Shown here: piece by piece, positions 42,961-52,984 of the stretch
Numbering within the stretch: the stretch's first letter is position 1
Layout: the number at the start of each line of letters is the position of its first letter
From: Pomphorhynchus laevis
Taxonomy: Eukaryota > Acanthocephala > Palaeacanthocephala > Echinorhynchida > Pomphorhynchidae
Direction of reading: 5' to 3'
Assembly (NCBI GenBank): GCA_012934845.2
Contig: WNNJ02001877.1
Span: forward strand, 36,481-100,480
DNA: 64,000 nt
Position numbers and translations under genes: made by a program
Notes under the pieces: generated by a model
Seen by the model: the letters and a program-made list of their open reading frames with translations, nothing else
Told to the model about the DNA's origin: nothing
Databases searched by the model: none

Positions 42961-44872
42961 GGTATAGAAAGGTATAGGAATGGAGAAACTGATTATAGGT
43001 CATTTAAAAAGTGTCGGAATCATTTCACATATCTCAAGAGACTTAAAAAGCGGCAATTTGAACAAGTACTGATAGGAAAGTCAGCCAACAATCCTAACAT
43101 ATTATTTAAATATGCAAATTTTAAAAGTAATGTTCGATCTTCTAGCTCTATCATTGGAAACAATGGACGCATTCTAGTAGATCATTTCGATATTGCTAAT
43201 GCATTTGGTCGTAAATTTCTCGTATCAGCTACTACTTCTCCTTGTATAGAAATTACTCGTATTAATCCGTCAATTTTTGATATTCTTCACTTGTTCACAG
43301 TTCAAGATGTTATGAAAGAGTTTAAACGACTGAAACCGTCGGGCTCGATTTGCCCAGATTTACTTCCCTCAATATACCTGAAGAATCTTCATGATGTCAT
43401 TGCTGCGCCTTTATATAGGATATTTATAGCATCATTATATTACGGTATAGTCCCGAATGCATGGAAACGCTCTATCATTAAGCCGCTTCATAAGAAAGGT
43501 GATCGATCATGTGTAGATAACTACCGACCGGTTAGTTTAACCTCTGTATCGTGTCGTGTATTAGAGAGATTACTTTATCGGATAATCAGTAGCTACCTAG
43601 AATCATACAGGTTACTTTCTACTAATCAGCACGGATTCCGTAAAAACTGTTCCACAGTAACCAACCTTTTATTGGCACAGGAAAGTTGGGGTTCCATAGT
43701 GGATGAGGGGTATGCTGTCGATGTCATATTTTTTGACTTCTCCAAAGCATTTGATCATGTACCCCATGACAAGTTGATTATGAAGATAAGTGCATTAAAA
43801 ATCAATCCAATTATCATTCGTTGGATATGCAACTTTCTTTCTGGTCGCACATACCAGGTCGCCATTAACGGTACCCTTTCCGAGCATTATCCAGTTAATG
43901 CCGGTGTCCCGCAAGGGTCTGTATTGGGTCCTTTGCTGTTTTGTATTTTCATCAACGATCTACCCAGTGTAATAAGTTCGCATTCATTATTATTTGCTGA
44001 CGATTTAAAAATTTGGAGAGCCATCAAGTCGAATTATGATCGTAACATTCTTCAATCAGATATTGACACGGTTCTTAAGTGGGCACGTTCTAATGGTCTG
44101 TCTGTTAATGCCTCGAAGTGCACTTGCATGCACATTCGATCACGTAATATTGTTCCAGTGCCGATATATCATCTCGGGGATCGAGTGATTAAATTGGTTT
44201 CGAGCTATAAAGATCTTGGCGTATTGATAACGGATGATTTCTCCACTCGCCAAAACACTGAGTACATTTGTTCGAAGGCCATGCGTATGGTTGGTTTCCT
44301 TCGCCGATCATTCAGCTATGTGAGTCCACGTTCTTTTAGAGTTCTTGCAAACGCTTTTGTACTAAGTCATTTGTTATATGTTTCTCAATGTTCATACCCG
44401 CGAACCAGAGATGAGATTAATCGACTTGAGAAGGTGCTACGTAGGGCAACAAAATTAGTACATTCTTTGAGAGAACTTCCTTACGAGGACCGTCTTCGGT
44501 CTTTAAATATGCAGTCATTATGTGATATTCGTGACTCGCGGGATCTGTGTCTTGTATGGGAGGTATTTCACAATAAACACCATGTGTTGCGTGGGCTCTT
44601 CAACATTCGATCAACTCGAGCTTTGCGAGGTCACTCGTTTTATCTTAGTCGCCAACGAATAGTACATTCTAGGACGATTCAATTTGGACAACGAATAATA
44701 AATTCATGGAATCGTTTAAGCGATGATATTGTAAATGCGGGAACTCGGGAGCTCTTTAAACGACAGATTATTTTAAATTGTTAACTGATTTGTTTTTGAT
44801 TTTCTCTTTTTCTTTTATTTTGACTATCGATTTGTCAGCAACTGTGAGCTATGCTCGTAACGTTGTCTACAT
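42961..44872 (+). mobile_element. CR1-like LINE, 5'-truncated, RT intact
   Basis: The open frame to 44784 gives about 607 LINE-derived residues; the frame extends a little further upstream only through filler DNA and has no proper ATG there. RT blocks are complete: GSICPDLLPSIYLKNL, WKRSIIKPLHKKGDRSC, NYRPVSLTS, FFDFSKAFDHVPHDKL, AGVPQGSVLGPLLFCIFIND, LLFADDLKIWR (catalytic DD) and YKDLGVLITDDFS. The C-terminal region has SQCSYPRTRDEINRLEKVLR. The APE endonuclease and ORF1 are missing because of 5' truncation. The 3' end is followed in the original site by an (AAT)n tail now separated at 52640-52662 by the Y-LINE array. The frame has no stop, so the insertion is fairly recent. Confidence 0.85.
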
Positions 44873-47800
44873 TTTTTTTTTTAGATAAAGATAATTTATT
44901 TACAAAGCCAGCGCAATTGAGTCACAAATAAAAAATAAAAAATATTACTATTCAACAATGTTTATTATATTTTCTTGATTTTGTATCACCATAGTTCACG
45001 TGGAACAAAAATTTTCACTCTTGGTGAACGAAAGCAACGTGAAACCATTTTTGCTGTACAAATGCTCAAATTATTTCGCAACTCAGAAATCACATCAGCG
45101 TAGGATTCGCCACTATTGACAGATAGTTTGTGTGCTAGTGTTCGTAGCAAACCAGAAGCAGATGGTCCAATTGCACCATTGGTCGCCATTATAAAGGGAC
45201 AGAAAATACTACGCTCAATGTCAATTATTCTTTCCTCGTATTTTGAACGTTTTCTCTTCTCATGGTAATGAAATACCGACTCTATTGATTTCGATTGAGA
45301 GGATGAAGCATGATTATTAAATAAACTGACGTCAACAAACGTCCGCTCCATCCTTTCTCCGAACAAGCCACTGCATACTATATCTGCACGCGCTGCAACA
45401 TCACGTGTTGTCACTGCTGATGTAAATATATGATTTGTAGGAACGGGGTTCAACTGTGGTTCTACTCCAACACTTTTGCACACCTGCGTGAGTTTTGCAG
45501 TCAAAATGTCACGAATCTCGTTATGTCGTATGATCGGAATAGCGCCTCTTCTACACGATAACGCATGTGTTGTCGTTAAGTCTTCCTCACACGCACACTT
45601 CATGGGAAGGTTGTCTGGAGTCCAGTTATACCGAGCTGCTAAAGCATCGTGGAATTCATCATTAGATAAGTGCCAACCCTTTAAACTAATCGGTCTTGTT
45701 GTTAACCAATTTGATGCCCCTTTCATACTCGCGTAATCCAGCAACATCTCCAATTCTGGTGATGTGTCTGTTATCCTTTGTTTCAATTTCTTCAATTTTC
45801 TTTCATTTACTATCTTTATGTTTTCCCAAATATCAAGTTCAGGTTCTGATTGGCTGGACAACTCCATATTGACTGATAGCTGTAGTGAACACTTGTACTG
45901 ATCCTCACTATCCTCAACCGGATCTCGAATTCCTAACCCTCCACTCGATATGGGTAGCGCATATACCATTTCAAAAACATGTGACATATTCTTATTGGTT
46001 AATGCTTTCACTAATGTCTGGAATATCTCTGTTCGCAATTTCTCCAACGAAAAGCGAGTGCATTTAGTTGTCCTCAATAAATGCAGCCATTTAAATTGCG
46101 CTCCATATATAAATGCACAATATGCCGAATGAACATCAACCGATGCAACATCAACCAAACTGTGAATCAATCTTACCCAATCCAAAATTCGCTTGTTGAG
46201 TGTCAAGTCCATAAAATCCGATGAACCTATCATCGATCCCAGAACGACCAATCCGTTAAAGACCGTTTCTACGTGCATGATAGGACTTTTTTGACCTAGG
46301 TTTGTTTGCGCACCTTGATGAAGTAAAAGCTTTGACTTTTCTGCATTTATGAAATAACCATATTCTGGTCCATGTACTTCTAGCCAGTCCCAAACCCTTT
46401 TCAATTCATCGACACTTCCCACAAATGACGCGTCATCTGCATACCACCTTTGAAATATACCTGGTATCATGGTTTTTATTCGAGAAATCATTGCAAGTGA
46501 TGACACTGCAAATGCAGCCATGGCAAGTGGGTCTCCCTGTGTCAGACCCTCGTTCGCCTTCACAACCACACCATCACCTATAAGCAAAGTCTGTCCAGTA
46601 TACGTGTTCTGTAGAATGACAGATAACGCAGGACATATTCTTTTAACGTTTTGAAGTAATACGTTCCTGTTCACAAGATTAAATGCATTCTTTGCATCGA
46701 CGGCTAGCAATCCAAATGACTGATTCGAAAAGAATTTGCTTCTAATACTATGTATCGCGAATTCAATGCCTGCTTTTTGACCTGCACATAACTGTTCCAC
46801 TCCTGCTACAGATTTCAAACTCTCATTTGCCACTTGGAGGATAACTTTTCCAACTAGTCTTCTGACCACTTCACCTACCCCGATCGGCCGTATTCCAGGA
46901 TTTTTGTTTAGCGCAACAATTCGACACGCAGTAAAGGCTTCCATATGTTCAGGCAAAATACGTTCCGTCGCTATTCTTATTGCAAGATCAGCTAAGACAT
47001 TTGCAAATTTTTCGGAATGACTCTTAAATGATGTTAGCATCAGTCGTAGCATTGTTGAAGTCATACCAGAGGGGCCTCCCCCTCCGTGAATTTTCTTTGC
47101 GTTCGAAAGGATGTGTGTATTGTCAATCACTGTGAACTCAACAGGGTGATGCGGGACACAACCCAACAGGCTTTCTGTCAAACATGCTTCCGCATGTATA
47201 CCGCTTGCAGGAGGGTGCAATTTAGAAATATGATCCTTAACTAGGATACCATCAACGCAATCATCCATGGAATATATTGGTTTCTGCGTTTCACTTTGCA
47301 TAAGGAGTTTCAAAGCACTTTTTGTGTTACCAACCTTCATTCGAGATGAAAATAGTTTTTTTGATAGCATGCCATCCGGCAACTTTTGATCTTTTTGTAA
47401 TCGCAATTTGTTTTGTAGGCACGTCCCTTCTTTGATGAGATCTGTAAATTTGTGCAGACTCCACATTTCTAACCTTCTTTCTAAAACTCGCCTGATTACT
47501 GCAACCTTTCTTGATGGTGGACGCTGTAGTACCAATTGACAAATGACTGATACTTCTTTAAAAGCCGTTGCTTCATTAGGTTTCTTGTAAGCAAAATCTG
47601 CATATTTGCTCGTGAGTAAATCAATCAACCGATTGCTAGCCTCACACATCGGTGGCATTAACAAGTTTGGTCGCCATTTGCAAACCTCATCATATATGAT
47701 TGAAATGCGTTCGTTGAAAGGAATTGCTGTATTGTCGAGAAGTGTGTATATGTTGTCATCCTGTTCTGAGCTGCCCTGTGCAGTTCCCGACTGAGTAATG

Positions 47801-48053
47801 AGATTACCCTTTTGATTCACCTTTCGTTTATAGATCAATTTATCATCATTTCCATCATAAACTTGTTTGCGCGAGAAACAAACGATCGGATTTTGGTTTT
47901 TACAGTTTGGAGCGCTACAGTTGACACATTTTTTCTTCGATTTGGCACAACGGCAACCTCTACAAACTGCTGCCTGCCCGTTACAGTTGCAGCACTTATT
48001 CTCTTTTGAGGGACACCCCCGAACCATTGTAAGTATATCGATCAAACTGCTTT
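44873..48053 (-). mobile_element. Y-type RLE-LINE B, full length, in tandem array
   Basis: A complete one-ORF LINE of about 3.2 kb. Its 5' end (GTAGAAAAGCAG...) directly follows the poly(A)-TT tail of element A. Its own poly(A) of 10 (44873-44882) is followed by ATGTAGA (44866-44872). The 5' leader before the ATG is only about 30 nt. The 3' region (44883-44985) is unlike that of element A, so B belongs to a related but separate subfamily using the same target. Confidence 0.85.
44986..48027 (-). CDS. Y-LINE B protein: Cys-rich N-terminus, RT, restriction-like endonuclease
   Basis: An intact frame of 1013 codons from the ATG at 48027 (MVRGCPSKENK); the longer frame starting at 48045 uses TTG. 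The N-terminus carries CCxC-x6-C-x2-C-x-C-x6-C-x2-C-x4-C at about residues 12-42. RT motifs: GIRPIGVGEVVRRLVGK, LLAVDAKNAFNLVNR, NEGLTQGDPLAMAAF and FQRWYADDASFVG (about residue 530). The thumb leads to SGGLGIRDP. The nuclease part has C-ACEEDLTTTHALSC, IIRHNEIRDILT, ARADIVCSGLF and FVDVSLFN, a PD-(D/E)xK-type restriction-like fold as in R2-group LINEs. All catalytic boxes are present and there is no stop, so it could be functional. Expected action is nuclear target-primed reverse transcription. Homology with element A is clear throughout but moderate. Confidence 0.85.
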   Translation of the reverse strand: MVRGCPSKENKCCNCNGQAAVCRGCRCAKSKKKCVNCSAPNCKNQNPIVCFSRKQVYDGNDDKLIYKRKVNQKGNLITQSGTAQGSSEQDDNIYTLLDNTAIPFNERISIIYDEVCKWRPNLLMPPMCEASNRLIDLLTSKYADFAYKKPNEATAFKEVSVICQLVLQRPPSRKVAVIRRVLERRLEMWSLHKFTDLIKEGTCLQNKLRLQKDQKLPDGMLSKKLFSSRMKVGNTKSALKLLMQSETQKPIYSMDDCVDGILVKDHISKLHPPASGIHAEACLTESLLGCVPHHPVEFTVIDNTHILSNAKKIHGGGGPSGMTSTMLRLMLTSFKSHSEKFANVLADLAIRIATERILPEHMEAFTACRIVALNKNPGIRPIGVGEVVRRLVGKVILQVANESLKSVAGVEQLCAGQKAGIEFAIHSIRSKFFSNQSFGLLAVDAKNAFNLVNRNVLLQNVKRICPALSVILQNTYTGQTLLIGDGVVVKANEGLTQGDPLAMAAFAVSSLAMISRIKTMIPGIFQRWYADDASFVGSVDELKRVWDWLEVHGPEYGYFINAEKSKLLLHQGAQTNLGQKSPIMHVETVFNGLVVLGSMIGSSDFMDLTLNKRILDWVRLIHSLVDVASVDVHSAYCAFIYGAQFKWLHLLRTTKCTRFSLEKLRTEIFQTLVKALTNKNMSHVFEMVYALPISSGGLGIRDPVEDSEDQYKCSLQLSVNMELSSQSEPELDIWENIKIVNERKLKKLKQRITDTSPELEMLLDYASMKGASNWLTTRPISLKGWHLSNDEFHDALAARYNWTPDNLPMKCACEEDLTTTHALSCRRGAIPIIRHNEIRDILTAKLTQVCKSVGVEPQLNPVPTNHIFTSAVTTRDVAARADIVCSGLFGERMERTFVDVSLFNNHASSSQSKSIESVFHYHEKRKRSKYEERIIDIERSIFCPFIMATNGAIGPSASGLLRTLAHKLSVNSGESYADVISELRNNLSICTAKMVSRCFRSPRVKIFVPRELW

Positions 48054-48060
48054 TCTACAT

Positions 48061-51000
48061 AATTTTTTTTTTTTTTAATAATTATTATTATCAAAAAGTA
48101 AAATTTACAAGTTAGGTTACCCTCAAATGGGCCCAATATTTCATAACAATGTGGATCTGTTTTGTGGTGTGTTACGACGTGCTGATCTCACGCACATGGA
48201 TGCTGATTTGGCTAGGCTGATGCCGATTTTGCATCTTAAATTGCGGATGCACTCTTCATAGCGCATGTGAAATTTGAAGGCCTTCTTTTTTGCCATATGT
48301 TTGAGTACCTGGTCGGTTTGACCATCTATTCCTCCATTAGCTGCAAAAATCAATGGATTGAAGCTCGCTCTTTCAAAACGCTCAATTCGCTCACCATACT
48401 TTGCGTACTTTCTCTGTGCGTGGTACATGAAGTGTGAATTGGGGTTGCCAAGAGAATACGAAGGAGCTAGATGGTTGAATATGCATACATCCATTAAGGA
48501 TCGCTCCGTTCGATTTCCAAATAACCCATAACATTCAATGTCTAGTCGTGCTCCTTGTTCCTTGGACGTCGTTGATCTTTCAAACACTACACTCGGGGAT
48601 ATTACGGTAAGCACAGGCTCTCGAGCAGCAGCGAGAGATAAAATATTTAGCTCAGCGGTGATCAAATCACATATGGTATTGTGACGAATTGATGGTAATC
48701 CACTTGCTTGACAAGAATGTGCATGTGAAATTTCAAATTTGGCATTGCAAAGACACGTTGATGGTGCATTTGGAGGTGACCAACCATATCTTGCTGCTAC
48801 AGCATCATGAAATTCATTTTTAGACAAGGCGTGATGACGATGTTCGAATGCTCTAACGGACAACCATGTTGACGCTCCCTTTATGCTTGCGTACAACATT
48901 TTTTGGTTCGCCTCTTCATTATGAAATTTTAATGCGTATGCTTGCTTTTGAAAATCGATGTCACGCTCTTTTGATATCTCTAAAGCTTTCTCTTGTTGTT
49001 TTGCCTTGATTTGAGTTACAGGAATATTTTCAGAAAGGATACTGCACAAACGAATCGAATACTTTAGGTTTAGTTCAGGTCGTGTATCCGGCAGCGAAAT
49101 TCCAAGTCCACCATAACGTAGAGGTAATTGAATAATGTCAATGTGAGACTGAAGGAGTCTAATGCCAATCATGGACGTAATCACTTCATTGACAATGAAA
49201 TTCGAAAGCTGTTTAAATTGAGTTTCTTCTACTGGGCATGTTCGTTGAATAAATCGCCATTTAAATTGAAAGGATTGTGTAAAAACTATGTATGCCAGAT
49301 AAGGATTTTCATTTGCTACTAAGATCAAATTTTGAAGGCTTTTGGTCCACGTATCTATCTTTCGTGTCATAAACTGTGTCATAAATGATTCCGTACCAAT
49401 TGCTGCTCCCAAAACCTTCAATCCATCAGAAGTTATTTGCAACTTCTGTTTTTCAAATAGCGAACACGTATAATCTTCATTATCTTTATGAACTAATATT
49501 TGGCATTTCTCTTCATTTAGGAAGAAGCCATACTTTGGGCCAATATCTCGTATGCAGGTCCAAACGTCGAAGAGTGTGTGAGCGTCACCGACAATGTGCG
49601 CATCATCTGCATACCATCTATGCGTGGTTTTAGGAAAACGTTCCTTCAAAGTCTTGATGATTGGTATTGACGCTACTGCATACGCTATCATAGCTAAGGG
49701 ATCGCCTTGCGTGAACCCTTCCGATGATGGAATTAAATCGTCCTCGACAGTCAGTAAGGTTGAGCTCGAATACATATTGCGCAGAATCACGGAAAATGAT
49801 GGACATATCTTATCAACATTTTTCAATGCGACTGCTCTGTTGACAGTGTTAAATGCATTCGATGCATCCAGTTGTAAAATACAGTTTTCTAGGTTATCGT
49901 TGTACATCTTTCTGATGGAATGAATTGCAAATTCAATCCCGCACCTTTGTCCTGAACATAACTGTTCATTACCAACAACAGATTGTAAATCACCCTTAAT
50001 TCTTTCTGCAATTGTCTTGCCGATTATACGACGTAATGTTTCTCCGATGCCTATCGGTCTAATACCCGGATTTTTATCCAGTGCTATCAAGCGGCTTACC
50101 TTAAGTGCCTCAAGGTCATGTTTATCTAGTGGCTGAGTTGCGATTATAATTGTAAATTGGGCGATGGAGGAAGCAAGTTTACTTGAACTTTTTCCAAATG
50201 AATTTAACATCGAGCGCCATTGTAAAGCATCAACACCTGATGGTCCCGCTGATCCCTGAGTTTTTCTACTTGCTGTTTTGATGTCAGTTTCAGATATATC
50301 TAGAAATCGCAATGTAGGTACCAAACCGATTCCGGTCAGAGGTGTTGAGAGAAGAACCGATTCGTCGGCGGCCTTACTCACAGGATGTAATTCAACAAGT
50401 TTTTTCATGACATTAGTCCCACCAATCTCGTCATTTACATGTAAAATTTTTCCATATTCTTGTGGGTCTTCCAGTAATTTCATGGCAGTGTTAGTTTTTC
50501 CGTTACTTAGTAGATTTTGGAAACGACTTATCCATTTTAATTCATTTCTTGTTTTTGCATGCTTAAATCTTTTTTCCTCCTGCAGAATGGACGACTCGTG
50601 AAGTAAGTCATCAATCTTATTTTCTTGCCAAAGAATCAATCTACGAGCTACATTACATCGAATAACTTTGGCTTTTGATTTTGGCGTCGCTTGTAAAATC
50701 AATTGACAGAATACAGTTACTGTCTTGAGGTGTAAGGCCATGTTAGGTATATCACATGCAGCTAAGGAGAATAATTCGGCTAACTTGTCAACAAAATCAT
50801 TACTAACGTTGCACTTTAATAATGAGTACAGATTCGGAATCCAATGAATCACTTGGTAGAATGTGTCGTCGATCATTTTTTGAAATGTTGTTTGTCTATT
50901 GGAATTTGATGGACTTGAAATCAAGGCAAGATCTTGTGATTCACTTGAAGTATATTGTTCTATGCTAGCTGTACGAGTCAGAGGTTGTCGTATTTTTTGA

Positions 51001-51164
51001 AATATACTGGATTGTACTTTATTCGTACACAGAGGTGCTTGACAATTAATACAGCTCTCATTTGATCTTGCACATTTACAGCCTTTACATCTGGCATTAG
51101 GTCCATTGCATGAACAACATTTTGCAAAGGAAGCAGGTTTTCCTTTTGGCATAATAATTGCTTT
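48061..51164 (-). mobile_element. Y-type RLE-LINE A, full length, in tandem array
   Basis: Full-length element of about 3.1 kb, joined head-to-tail to B. It begins right after the ATGTAGA at 51165-51171 and ends in poly(A) at 48063-48077 followed by ATGTAGA (48054-48060) and element B. The 5' leader is about 12 nt. The 3' untranslated region contains GGTAACCTAACTTGTAAATT and GATAATAATAATTATT before the tail. Confidence 0.85.
48141..51152 (-). CDS. Y-LINE A protein: Cys-rich N-terminus, RT, restriction-like endonuclease
   Basis: An intact 1003-codon frame starting at ATG (MPKGKPASFAKCC). The Cys motif has exactly the spacing seen in element B (residues about 12-42). RT: RIIGKTIAERIKGD region, LQLDASNAFNTVNR, SSEGFTQGDPLAMIAY and THRWYADDAHIVG (about residue 510). 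Nuclease: CLCNAKFEISHAHSC, GLPSIRHNTICDLIT (about residue 825), ARLDIECYGLFGNRTERS (about 867) and LMDVCIFN. The C-terminal tail is basic and similar to that of B. No stop and all catalytic residues present, so likely recently active. The RLE type explains the targeted insertion seen at ATGTAGA. The clade name cannot be fixed by eye. Confidence 0.85.
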   Translation of the reverse strand: MPKGKPASFAKCCSCNGPNARCKGCKCARSNESCINCQAPLCTNKVQSSIFQKIRQPLTRTASIEQYTSSESQDLALISSPSNSNRQTTFQKMIDDTFYQVIHWIPNLYSLLKCNVSNDFVDKLAELFSLAACDIPNMALHLKTVTVFCQLILQATPKSKAKVIRCNVARRLILWQENKIDDLLHESSILQEEKRFKHAKTRNELKWISRFQNLLSNGKTNTAMKLLEDPQEYGKILHVNDEIGGTNVMKKLVELHPVSKAADESVLLSTPLTGIGLVPTLRFLDISETDIKTASRKTQGSAGPSGVDALQWRSMLNSFGKSSSKLASSIAQFTIIIATQPLDKHDLEALKVSRLIALDKNPGIRPIGIGETLRRIIGKTIAERIKGDLQSVVGNEQLCSGQRCGIEFAIHSIRKMYNDNLENCILQLDASNAFNTVNRAVALKNVDKICPSFSVILRNMYSSSTLLTVEDDLIPSSEGFTQGDPLAMIAYAVASIPIIKTLKERFPKTTHRWYADDAHIVGDAHTLFDVWTCIRDIGPKYGFFLNEEKCQILVHKDNEDYTCSLFEKQKLQITSDGLKVLGAAIGTESFMTQFMTRKIDTWTKSLQNLILVANENPYLAYIVFTQSFQFKWRFIQRTCPVEETQFKQLSNFIVNEVITSMIGIRLLQSHIDIIQLPLRYGGLGISLPDTRPELNLKYSIRLCSILSENIPVTQIKAKQQEKALEISKERDIDFQKQAYALKFHNEEANQKMLYASIKGASTWLSVRAFEHRHHALSKNEFHDAVAARYGWSPPNAPSTCLCNAKFEISHAHSCQASGLPSIRHNTICDLITAELNILSLAAAREPVLTVISPSVVFERSTTSKEQGARLDIECYGLFGNRTERSLMDVCIFNHLAPSYSLGNPNSHFMYHAQRKYAKYGERIERFERASFNPLIFAANGGIDGQTDQVLKHMAKKKAFKFHMRYEECIRNLRCKIGISLAKSASMCVRSARRNTPQNRSTLL

Positions 51165-51171
51165 TCTACAT

Positions 51172-51212
<41 letters not shown>

Positions 51213-52632
51213 ATTATTATTATCAAAAAGTAAAATTTACAAGTTAGGTTACCCTCAAATGGGCCCAATATTTCATAACAATGTGGATCTGTTTTGTGGT
51301 GTGTTACGACGTGCTGATCTCACGCACATGGATGCTGATTTGGCTAGGCTGATGCCGATTTTGCATCTTAAATTGCGGATGCACTCTTCATAGCGCATGT
51401 GAAATTTGAAGGCCTTCTTTTTTGCCATATGTTTGAGTACCTGGTCGGTTTGACCATCTATTCCTCCATTAGCTGCAAAAATCAATGGATTGAAGCTCGC
51501 TCTTTCAAAACGCTCAATTCGCTCACCATACTTTGCGTACTTTCTCTGTGCGTGGTACATGAAGTGTGAATTGGGGTTGCCAAGAGAATACGAAGGAGCT
51601 AGATGGTTGAATATGCATACATCCATTAAGGATCGCTCCGTTCGATTTCCAAATAACCCATAACATTCAATGTCTAGTCGTGCTCCTTGTTCCTTGGACG
51701 TCGTTGATCTTTCAAACACTACACTCGGGGATATTACGGTAAGCACAGGCTCTCGAGCAGCAGCGAGAGATAAAATATTTAGCTCAGCGGTGATCAAATC
51801 ACATATGGTATTGTGACGAATTGATGGTAATCCACTTGCTTGACAAGAATGTGCATGTGAAATTTCAAATTTGGCATTGCAAAGACACGTTGATGGTGCA
51901 TTTGGAGGTGACCAACCATATCTTGCTGCTACAGCATCATGAAATTCATTTTTAGACAAGGCGTGATGACGATGTTCGAATGCTCTAACGGACAACCATG
52001 TTGACGCTCCCTTTATGCTTGCGTACAACATTTTTTGGTTCGCCTCTTCATTATGAAATTTTAATGCGTATGCTTGCTTTTGAAAATCGATGTCACGCTC
52101 TTTTGATATCTCTAAAGCTTTCTCTTGTTGTTTTGCCTTGATTTGAGTTACAGGAATATTTTCAGAAAGGATACTGCACAAACGAATCGAATACTTTAGG
52201 TTTAGTTCAGGTCGTGTATCCGGCAGCGAAATTCCAAGTCCACCATAACGTAGAGGTAATTGAATAATGTCAATGTGAGACTGAAGGAGTCTAATGCCAA
52301 TCATGGACGTAATCACTTCATTGACAATGAAATTCGAAAGCTGTTTAAATTGAGTTTCTTCTACTGGGCATGTTCGTTGAATAAATCGCCATTTAAATTG
52401 AAAGGATTGTGTAAAAACTATGTATGCCAGATAAGGATTTTCATTTGCTACTAAGATCAAATTTTGAAGGCTTTTGGTCCACGTATCTATCTTTCGTGTC
52501 ATAAACTGTGTCATAAATGATTCCGTACCAATTGCTGCTCCCAAAACCTTCAATCCATCAGAAGTTATTTGCAACTTCTGTTGCAAGTATTTTTCCAATA
52601 TGGTTGAGTACATGTAACTTTTAAGTCAATTT
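51172..52632 (-). mobile_element. Y-type RLE-LINE C, 5'-truncated third member of the array
   Basis: From 51273 to about 52580 the sequence appears identical to element A (the last 435 codons, from LQITSDGLKVLGAAIGTESF to the stop). Its 3' untranslated region is the same and it ends in a long poly(A) (about 35 nt, 51174-51208) that abuts ATGTAGA and element A. At the 5' side the LINE text stops at about 52586 and is replaced by 47 bp of Naiad sequence, then ATGTAGA. Apparent identity to A suggests that A and C are very recent. Confidence 0.85.
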
Positions 52633-52633
52633 T
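52587..52633 (-). repeat. 47-bp filler copy at the 5' junction of element C
   Basis: Identical to 52907-52953 in the same orientation. It joins truncated LINE sequence to ATGTAGA with one to two bases of microhomology. Because of it the open frame of element C appears to begin MYSTILEKY, which really belongs to the Naiad protein. Confidence 0.75.
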
Positions 52634-52639
52634 CTACAT

Positions 52640-52953
52640 AATAATAATAATAATAATATTATATATGTGTCGCCTAAACCTAGTTTTTAACATTTGATAT
52701 GTTTTTCCTATATATTGCAATCCACATGTACATTGTATTAGATACACTACACCTGCGGTATTGCAGTTACAATTATTATTAATATTTAATGAAAAACATT
52801 TGTTTGTCGTATTACTTACAATACAATTATTATTTATAACATCACAAACTATACAATTTTTTCTGTTACATTTAAAATATCTAAAATTGAAATCATTAGT
52901 ACTTACGTATTTTTCCAATATGGTTGAGTACATGTAACTTTTAAGTCAATTTT
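52640..52953 (-). mobile_element. Naiad-like GIY-YIG region, first half, plus (AAT)n tail of the CR1-like LINE
   Basis: Downwards from 52933 the frame reads MYSTILEKYVSTNDF, C-NRKNCIVC, a Cys-rich stretch (NINNNCNCN), then GVVYLIQCTCGLQYIGKTYQ and TRFRRHIY, a GIY-YIG nuclease preceded by a zinc-finger-like C-x4-C-x2-C. That arrangement fits the N-terminal nuclease of Naiads. It is interrupted at about 52662 by (AAT)n, which I read as the 3' tail of the CR1-like LINE at 42961-44872. The second half lies at 42522-42903. Confidence 0.75.
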
Positions 52954-52984
52954 TAACGTTGCTTTGTCGGTGTCACCACCTAGT

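Noticed and set aside
48028-48045. Longer N-terminus for Y-LINE B (MIDILT)
   Set aside because: It starts with TTG. The ATG at 48027 gives an N-terminus comparable to that of element A.
45476-51268. Several frames of 60-109 codons on the plus strand within the Y-LINE array
   Set aside because: They are antisense shadows of the two long LINE proteins.
52588-52613. MYSTILEKY as the true N-terminus of Y-LINE C
   Set aside because: These codons are Naiad-derived filler; the same nine residues start the GIY-YIG frame at 52933.
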